Below are positions 58,948-64,000 of a DNA stretch of 64,000 bases, piece by piece. The stretch covers positions 1 to 64,000 of the forward strand of contig NZ_JAMXLX010000003.1 of the NCBI RefSeq assembly GCF_024055605.1, written 5' to 3'. Origin of the DNA: Ciceribacter sichuanensis. GTDB lineage: Bacteria; Pseudomonadota; Alphaproteobacteria; Rhizobiales; Rhizobiaceae. The number at the start of each line of letters is the position of its first letter. The first letter of the stretch is position 1. A program made the position numbers and the translations under genes. Under the pieces are notes generated by a model, which was not told where the DNA came from, made no database searches, and saw only the letters and a program-made list of their open reading frames with translations.

Positions 58948-59804
58948 GCATGCGCCTCCATGTCGGCGATAACGAGATTGCGTAATTCCTCATCCACCAC
59001 AGGTCTGCGGCCAAACCATTTTTCGAAACCGGGAACGGCCTGATGCAACAGCATGCCCAGACCATCGACCGTCGCCAAGCCTTTTGCCTCCGCCTGCTTC
59101 AGGATCGGTGTCATCAGCGGAACATAGACGATGTCGGTCACCATGGCCGATGGCAGAAGCCGTTCGAACGGCATTTCGTCGACGGCTTCACCATCCATGC
59201 CAAGTGAGGTGGTGTTGATAAAGAGACCGGCTCCTTCACATACCTCGCCAAGCGCCGACATCGGATGGGCATGGATCGCCGGGCCGAAACGGTCGGCCAG
59301 TTCCACGGCTCTTTCCATGGATCGATTGACGATGTTGATTTCCCTGATGCCGCGATCCCGCACTGCCTGAACCACAGCCCGGCTGGCACCGCCCGCGCCA
59401 AGGATCACAGCCCGATCGACATTATCCCAGCCCGGATGACCCGCGTCGAGGCTGGCGGTGAAACCGATACCGTCGGTATTGGTTGCGTTCAGCCTACCTT
59501 CTTCCATCCAGAGCGTGTTTGCCGCTCCAAGCTCCTCGGCCAACGCATCCGGCAGATCGGCGAGCCGACAGGCCGCCTCCTTGTGTGGGATGGTCACATT
59601 GCCTCCGCGAAAAACGGATGCTCCGCTCTTCAGTTCGGCAATGAACGCCTCGAAATTCTCCGGGCTGACCGCGACGCGCTCATAGCTGCCCTTGATCCCG
59701 AAGCTCTTCAGCCAGTGTCGGTGAATGAGCGGAGAACGCGAATGCTTGATCGGATAGCCGACAACGAAAGCATGGTTAACAAATGTTTCACGTGAATCAG
59801 CCAT
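58944..59804 (-). CDS. aroE: Shikimate dehydrogenase
   Basis: A 286-residue NADP-dependent shikimate dehydrogenase. The substrate site is [10 protein letters not shown] and TIPHKE (catalytic Lys), with NADP-binding [11 protein letters not shown] 59804 is the family start ([13 protein letters not shown]); the frame opens upstream to 59879. Codons 2-7 are a parS sequence (59784-59799), explaining the conserved ADSRET residues. Overlaps maf and coaE. Confidence 0.95.
   Translation of the reverse strand: MADSRETFVNHAFVVGYPIKHSRSPLIHRHWLKSFGIKGSYERVAVSPENFEAFIAELKSGASVFRGGNVTIPHKEAACRLADLPDALAEELGAANTLWMEEGRLNATNTDGIGFTASLDAGHPGWDNVDRAVILGAGGASRAVVQAVRDRGIREINIVNRSMERAVELADRFGPAIHAHPMSALGEVCEGAGLFINTTSLGMDGEAVDEMPFERLLPSAMVTDIVYVPLMTPILKQAEAKGLATVDGLGMLLHQAVPGFEKWFGRRPVVDEELRNLVIADMEAHA
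59784..59799. other. parS site 2, embedded in aroE/maf coding sequence
   Basis: The same 16-mer TGTTTCACGTGAATCA as at 50994, one base off the consensus parS. It covers the maf stop codon and aroE codons 2 to 7, 1.5 kb from the origin. Confidence 0.85.
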
Positions 59805-60396
59805 CAATCTCCCCCAGGACCCGCAACTCCTCCAGCAGCGGCAATAACGGCAAACCGAGAATGGTGAAATAGTCGCCACTTATCTTATTGAATAGCCGGA
59901 TTCCCTCAGCCTCCAGTTGATAACAACCGACGCTTCTTAGCACCGCGTCTCCGGTCCGCTGCAGGTAACCGTCCAGAAATTCGTCGGAGAACTCCCGCAT
60001 CGTCAACTCGGCAATAGAGACATTCTCCCAAAGAACCTCTTTATCCCGGACCAGAACAACGGCGCTGTTCAAGCGATGGGTCCGGCCGCGCAGGGTCTTC
60101 AGATTGCGTCGCGCTTCATCGATATCGACAGGTTTGTGAAAGACAACCTCATCAAGGGACATGGTTTGGTCGCATCCGACCACGAGTGCGCCTGAATGCC
60201 TGGAAGCAACATCGAGTGCCTTCAGTCGCGCGAGCTCCAGCCCAAGCCGATCCGGAGACAACGGGTTACCGCCCAGGCCGGCCTCGGCTGCGCGCTCATC
60301 GATATGCGCCGCTTCAGCTTCAAATTGAAGGCCGGCGTTTTCCATCAGCATCCGACGTGACTGGCTTGCCGAAGCAAGCATCAGCTTCCCTGCCAT
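59797..60396 (-). CDS. maf: Maf-like nucleotide pyrophosphatase
   Basis: A 199-residue Maf protein, which hydrolyses canonical or modified nucleoside triphosphates to monophosphates. The N-terminal motif is ASASQSRR and the catalytic acid lies in CDQTMSLD. Maf proteins have been connected to septum formation and to house-cleaning of modified nucleotides. It overlaps aroE by 8 bp and lies 39 bp after ppsR. Confidence 0.93.
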   Translation of the reverse strand: MAGKLMLASASQSRRMLMENAGLQFEAEAAHIDERAAEAGLGGNPLSPDRLGLELARLKALDVASRHSGALVVGCDQTMSLDEVVFHKPVDIDEARRNLKTLRGRTHRLNSAVVLVRDKEVLWENVSIAELTMREFSDEFLDGYLQRTGDAVLRSVGCYQLEAEGIRLFNKISGDYFTILGLPLLPLLEELRVLGEIDG

Positions 60397-60435
60397 TGGG
60401 GCACCTTTTCCAAAGGGATGACACGAGGATTCGCC

Positions 60436-61257
60436 TTAACGCACCTTCGGACGCAGGGCAACGATGGCCGCCGCCGTTTCCTCGATAGAGCGGCGGGTGA
60501 CATCGATGATCGGCCAGTTGTTACGCGAACAAAGGCTTCGGGCATATTTCAGTTCCTCGGCAATCGAGGCCCTGTCGGTATAGTCGCTGGCGTTGAAGCC
60601 GGGCGTGACGCCGAGTTCGCGATTGCCGCGAACCTGGGAAATCCGATCCGATGTTGCGATCAGTCCGACGATCAACGGCTTCTTCGCGCGATACAAACTG
60701 TCCGGCAACGGCACTCCGCAGACGATCGGAATATTCGCCGTCTTGATACCGCGGTTGGCGAGATAGATGCTGGTCGGCGTCTTCGAGGTACGACTGATCC
60801 CGATGATGACGACATCGGCATCGTCATATCCGTCCGGCGCCTGTCCGTCGTCGTGATCCATCGTGTAATTCAGTGCCTCGATGCGAGCGAAATATTCGGC
60901 GTTGAGAGCGTGCTGGGCTCCAACCCGCCCGCGCGACGAAGCCCCGAGATAAGACTGGAACTTGTCGATTACCGGTTCCAGCACATTGACGCTTGGCACA
61001 CCCATATCCCGGCAGCCTGCCTCCAAGAGATTGGCGAGTTCGCGATCGACGATCGTGTAGAGCACGATACCCGGTTCCTGATCGATCGCTTCCAACACCG
61101 GGAGCAGTTGTCGCTTGCTGCGGATCAGCGGATAGACATGCTCGATGGCGCTGTAGGAATTGAACTGGGCAGCAGCAGCCCTGCCCGTCGAGATCAGAGT
61201 GTCGCCGGTCGAGTCAGAAATCAGGTGGAGATGGAAGAAGCTTTTTCGGTTCTCCAC
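60436..61257 (-). CDS. ppsR: PEP synthase / PPDK regulatory protein (DUF299)
   Basis: A 273-residue bifunctional serine/threonine kinase and phosphorylase family protein (DUF299). It has the P-loop-like [11 protein letters not shown] and the C-terminal signature of the family. It controls pyruvate phosphate dikinase or PEP synthase by phosphorylating it. The start is GTG 61257. It is the leftward neighbour of the replication origin, as the duf299 gene is in Caulobacter. Confidence 0.93.
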   Translation of the reverse strand: MENRKSFFHLHLISDSTGDTLISTGRAAAAQFNSYSAIEHVYPLIRSKRQLLPVLEAIDQEPGIVLYTIVDRELANLLEAGCRDMGVPSVNVLEPVIDKFQSYLGASSRGRVGAQHALNAEYFARIEALNYTMDHDDGQAPDGYDDADVVIIGISRTSKTPTSIYLANRGIKTANIPIVCGVPLPDSLYRAKKPLIVGLIATSDRISQVRGNRELGVTPGFNASDYTDRASIAEELKYARSLCSRNNWPIIDVTRRSIEETAAAIVALRPKVR

Positions 61258-61341
61258 GTTGTTCTCGGCCGCCTGTTGATAATTCGGGAGTAAGAGAGGT
61301 AGCGATCACCCGCCCAGAGAGGCAAGGGGAAAAATGCCGAT

Positions 61342-61350
61342 TTATCCACA
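61342..61350 (+). other. DnaA box 1
   Basis: TTATCCACA, perfect match to the consensus DnaA box, in the putative origin. Confidence 0.8.
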
Positions 61351-61430
61351 AATGACACCGGACAGGACAGTTGAAAGGCGAGTCTGTGGATTGTGGTAAG
61401 ACGCCGCAGTTTTGCGAAATGACTCACAGC

Positions 61431-61439
61431 TTATCCACA
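61431..61439 (+). other. DnaA box 2
   Basis: TTATCCACA, second perfect DnaA box, 89 bp from the first and next to the A/T-rich stretch. Confidence 0.8.
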
Positions 61440-61658
61440 AGCCGTGTCTTTCTGCCATTTCACCTATCAGTTTGACTCTAAAGCGTTTATCGAAATAAAC
61501 AGCGTTTATCGCCAGACATCGCAGGTTTTATTCGCCGAAAATGATGATTTGCCGGGGAGGCCGGGAAACCTGTGTGCCGGGATTAATCCTTGATAGTCAG
61601 AGACTCTTAGAAATAGAAGAGGATTCATATATCATTTCTTTTTTGAAAGGGCTGACCG

Positions 61659-62690
61659 TTGAGCGCCAGCGACCGCAAGATTCTCGATGTCCTGAACGGC
61701 AAGACCGTCTCACCGCCGCCCATCTGGCTGATGCGACAGGCAGGCCGATATCTTCCGGAATATCGTGAGACGCGAGCAAAGGCCGGCAGCTTCCTCGATC
61801 TCTGTTATACGCCGGACCTTGCCGTCGAAGTGACGTTGCAGCCGATCCGGCGTTACGGCTTTGATGCAGCAATCCTCTTCTCCGACATCCTGGTGATACC
61901 GGACGCGTTGAACCGCAACGTTCGCTTTACCGAAGGGCATGGACCACAGATGGATCCGATCGATGTCGATGGCATCGAAGCTTTGGAAGTAGGTGATCCG
62001 CTGACCCATCTCGCTCCTGTCCTGGAGACCGTCAGGCGTCTGAGAGCGGAACTGCCCCACGAGACCACCCTGCTTGGCTTCTGTGGTGCGCCCTGGACTG
62101 TTGCGACCTACATGATTGCCGGACATGGAACACCGGATCAGGCCCCTGCCCGGCTCTTCGCCTATCGCCATCCGAAGGCTTTCGAAAAGCTGCTCGATCT
62201 GCTTGCCGATATCTCTGCCTCCTATCTGGTGGCGCAGATCGATGCCGGCGCCGATGCCGTGCAGATCTTCGATTCCTGGGCCGGTGTTCTGGGCGAGGAA
62301 GAGTTCGAACGCTTCTGTGTTCGTCCCGTCGCCCGTATGATCCGCTCGGTGCGTGCTCAACGGCCGGGGGCAAAAGTGATTGCTTTCGCCAAGGGGGCAG
62401 GCCTGCTTCTCAAGGATTACCGTCGCAAGACGGGCGCCGATGCGATCGGGCTCGACTGGACCATTCCGCTTTCCTTTGCGGTGGAACTGCAGAAGGAGGG
62501 CGCTATCCAGGGCAATCTCGATCCGATGAGGGTTGTTGCCGGCGGTTCGGCCATGGAGGAAGGCATTGACGCCATTCTGCATGCGCTTGGGAATGGTCCG
62601 CTGATCTTCAATCTCGGGCATGGGATCACGCCGCAAGCCGATCCGGCGAACGTGACCCGGTTGGTTGATCGGGTGCGTGGGAAACGATGA
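61659..62690 (+). CDS. hemE: Uroporphyrinogen decarboxylase
   Basis: A 343-residue enzyme removing four carboxyl groups from uroporphyrinogen III to give coproporphyrinogen III in heme synthesis. The N-terminal [15 protein letters not shown] block holds the catalytic Arg and Gln; the GFCGAPWT block is also family-typical. The start is TTG 61659, with AAGGG upstream and the family N terminus; no ATG serves. First rightward gene after the origin; overlaps hemJ by 4 bp. Confidence 0.96.
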   Translation: MSASDRKILDVLNGKTVSPPPIWLMRQAGRYLPEYRETRAKAGSFLDLCYTPDLAVEVTLQPIRRYGFDAAILFSDILVIPDALNRNVRFTEGHGPQMDPIDVDGIEALEVGDPLTHLAPVLETVRRLRAELPHETTLLGFCGAPWTVATYMIAGHGTPDQAPARLFAYRHPKAFEKLLDLLADISASYLVAQIDAGADAVQIFDSWAGVLGEEEFERFCVRPVARMIRSVRAQRPGAKVIAFAKGAGLLLKDYRRKTGADAIGLDWTIPLSFAVELQKEGAIQGNLDPMRVVAGGSAMEEGIDAILHALGNGPLIFNLGHGITPQADPANVTRLVDRVRGKR

Positions 62691-63232
62691 GCGACAACGA
62701 GCAGCAGACCGGGAGAGGTGCCGGCCGTAGAGCAGCCTTCCGGGCAGCCACGGCGATTGTTTTCTTCGGGGCCATCGCGCTCGCCATCATGATCTTCGGT
62801 GCCGACGAGGCCTATCTCTGGATCAAGGCCCTGCATATCATCGCCGTGATCTCTTGGATGGCGGGCCTGCTCTATATGCCGCGGCTGTTCATCTATCACG
62901 GCGACAGCGAACCGGGTTCTGCGCAGGCTGAAACATTCGCCATCATGGAGCAGAGGCTTTTGAAGGTGATTATGAACCCCGCCATGATGGTGGCGTGGAT
63001 CCTTGGCCTTTATCTCGCCTGGTCGGTTTACGGCTTTCACGGCGGTTGGCTGCACGCAAAACTCGCTGCGGTGGTCGCATTGACCGGCGTGCACGTGTTC
63101 TTTTCACGCGCGGTTGCGTCGTTCGGCAAGGGCCATTATGTGAGGAATGCCCGTTTCTGGCGGCTGATGAACGAGGTTCCGACCTTGCTGATGATCGTCA
63201 TCGTCATTCTCGTGGTTGTTAAGCCGTTTTGA
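62687..63232 (+). CDS. hemJ: Protoporphyrinogen oxidase HemJ
   Basis: A 181-residue inner-membrane protein with four hydrophobic segments, HemJ family. The first conserved His is in [17 protein letters not shown] and a conserved Lys in the HAKLAAV segment. It oxidises protoporphyrinogen IX, the step done by HemG or HemY in other bacteria. Translation is coupled to hemE by ATGA overlap. Confidence 0.92.
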   Translation: MSDNEQQTGRGAGRRAAFRAATAIVFFGAIALAIMIFGADEAYLWIKALHIIAVISWMAGLLYMPRLFIYHGDSEPGSAQAETFAIMEQRLLKVIMNPAMMVAWILGLYLAWSVYGFHGGWLHAKLAAVVALTGVHVFFSRAVASFGKGHYVRNARFWRLMNEVPTLLMIVIVILVVVKPF

Positions 63233-63239
63233 TCCCGCC

Positions 63240-63261
63240 TGCGACATTGTCGCATTATTTT
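63240..63261 (+). terminator. Weak terminator-like hairpin after hemJ
   Basis: TGCGACA-T-TGTCGCA (63240-63254) followed by TTATTTT. The stem is short and the loop tight, so termination may be weak. Apart from it the 199-bp gap to rho (63233-63431) shows only leader sequence. Confidence 0.4.
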
Positions 63262-63431
63262 GGGTCATTTCTGCTTTTCGCTTGCGGGTAAATGGCTGAA
63301 TCGCTATTTTCCGCCAATCCTATCTTCTGGCTTGCGTAACATTCTGTCATTTGCGGCCTCTCTCGCGATCGTACCGAATTCCACCGGCTCGCCTTCCCCG
63401 ACAAAAATAATCAAAGACGTGGTCCCTCTTC

Positions 63432-64000
63432 ATGGCTGAAATGAAGCTACAAGAACTCAAAAGCAAATCGCCTACCGATCTCCTGACCTTTGCGGAATCG
63501 CTGGAGGTGGAGAACGCCAGCACCATGCGCAAGCAGGAGTTGATGTTTGCGATCTTGAAAATGCTCGCCAGCCAGGACATCGAGATCATCGGCGAGGGTG
63601 TGGTCGAGGTGTTGCAGGACGGTTTCGGCTTCCTGCGTTCGGCTAACGCCAATTATCTGCCGGGTCCTGATGATATCTATATCTCTCCTTCGCAGATCCG
63701 TCGCTTCTCGCTGAAGACCGGCGATACGGTCGAGGGTCCGATTCGTGGTCCCAAGGAAGGCGAACGCTACTTTGCGCTTCTGAAGGTTAACACGATCAAT
63801 TTCGAGGATCCGGAAAAGATCCGTCACAAGGTCCACTTCGATAACCTGACGCCGCTTTATCCGAACGAACGCTTCAAGATGGAACTGGACGTTCCCACCT
63901 CGAAGGATCTTTCGGCGCGCGTCATCGATCTGGTTGCTCCGCTCGGCAAGGGCCAGCGTGGCCTGATCGTCGCACCGCCGCGTACCGGTAAGACCGTTCT
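63432..64000 (+). CDS. rho: Transcription termination factor Rho (5' part, cut by window edge)
   Basis: The first 189 residues of Rho: N-terminal helix bundle, cold-shock-like RNA-binding domain (GFGFLRS near residue 62, [10 protein letters not shown]), linker, and the start of the ATPase domain, breaking off inside Walker A (PPRTGKT). The full-length gene (about 420 residues) continues to the right. In alphaproteobacteria mnmE, mnmG, rsmG, parA and parB usually follow. The about 200-bp leader could hold autoregulatory signals. Confidence 0.97.
   Translation, partial: MAEMKLQELKSKSPTDLLTFAESLEVENASTMRKQELMFAILKMLASQDIEIIGEGVVEVLQDGFGFLRSANANYLPGPDDIYISPSQIRRFSLKTGDTVEGPIRGPKEGERYFALLKVNTINFEDPEKIRHKVHFDNLTPLYPNERFKMELDVPTSKDLSARVIDLVAPLGKGQRGLIVAPPRTGKTV

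Larger units (their letters stand above)
61258..61658. other. Chromosomal replication origin (oriC), putative
   Basis: A 401-bp non-coding gap between divergent ppsR and hemE, the place of the origin in Caulobacter. It contains two perfect DnaA boxes TTATCCACA (61342-61350, 61431-61439, both on the plus strand), a degenerate reverse one (TGTGGATTG, 61385-61393), five GANTC CcrM methylation sites (61380, 61421, 61474, 61602, 61622), and an A/T-rich stretch at about 61465-61550 with an 11-bp direct repeat AGCGTTTATCG (61482-61492, 61501-61511). No gene lies inside. Confidence 0.8.

Noticed and set aside
63085-63110. CACGTG near hemJ end as a third parS
   Set aside because: Only the central hexamer matches; flanks differ from the consensus at most positions.

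Overview
The window is a 64 kb piece of a main chromosome from an alphaproteobacterium of the order Rhizobiales, most likely family Rhizobiaceae (Agrobacterium, Rhizobium or Sinorhizobium-like). This rests on gene content and order that I recognise rather than on a search: ChvI/ChvG next to pckA and a short HPr kinase, ActS/ActR, a DivL-type kinase, AddAB, rhizobial intergenic palindromes, and the origin-proximal order ppsR - origin - hemE - hemJ - rho. The sequence is GC-rich, nearly all coding, and contains no insertion sequence, prophage, CRISPR array or tRNA gene that I can see. It is chiefly a conserved core region, not a genomic island.

Layout. (1) 1-14 kb: a strong leftward promoter, probably of an rRNA operon just outside the window; an ornithine-cyclodeaminase-family gene overlapping the helicase gene hrpB; the redox regulators actS/actR; mmcB; an L,D-transpeptidase lipoprotein; malate synthase G; and a more accessory-looking set (hydantoinase/oxoprolinase, cytochrome P450, DUF1402). 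(2) 14-20.5 kb: hslVU facing away from the histidine run hisB-H-A-F-E-coaA. (3) 20.5-30 kb: alkB, BON/LysM, arfB, pckA, then chvI-chvG-hprK-EIIA(Man)-HPr and ahcY. (4) 30-42 kb: divL, a TsaE fused to a sugar-kinase domain, murU, addB, addA and trxA. (5) 42-50 kb: folC, accD, trpA/B/F, a YgjP-type metallopeptidase, DUF2852 and phaZ. (6) 50-61 kb: a nitroreductase, gyrB, a tightly overlapping HTH/Smr/MltA/Tim44 cluster, fxsA, secB, dnaQ, coaE, aroE, maf and ppsR. (7) 61.3-61.7 kb: the probable replication origin, with DnaA boxes, clustered GANTC sites and an AT-rich stretch. (8) 61.7-64 kb: hemE, hemJ and the start of rho, cut by the window edge.

How it fits together. Genes on either side of the origin mostly point away from it. 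Two identical 16-bp parS-like sites, one at the gyrB 3' end and one inside the aroE start/maf stop overlap, mark the segment as the centromere zone read by ParB. The middle of the window is rich in envelope and growth control: ChvG/ChvI, the regulatory PTS, DivL with tyrosine in place of the phosphoacceptor histidine, a fused MurNAc-kinase-like domain next to MurU for cell-wall recycling, MltA and an L,D-transpeptidase.

The points most worth following up are the DivL tyrosine, the TsaE-kinase fusion beside murU, the coding-embedded parS, the origin architecture, the AccD zinc ribbon that has lost three of its four cysteines, and the intergenic palindrome families, one copy of which supplies the coaA stop codon. 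I see no clearly undescribed multi-gene system.
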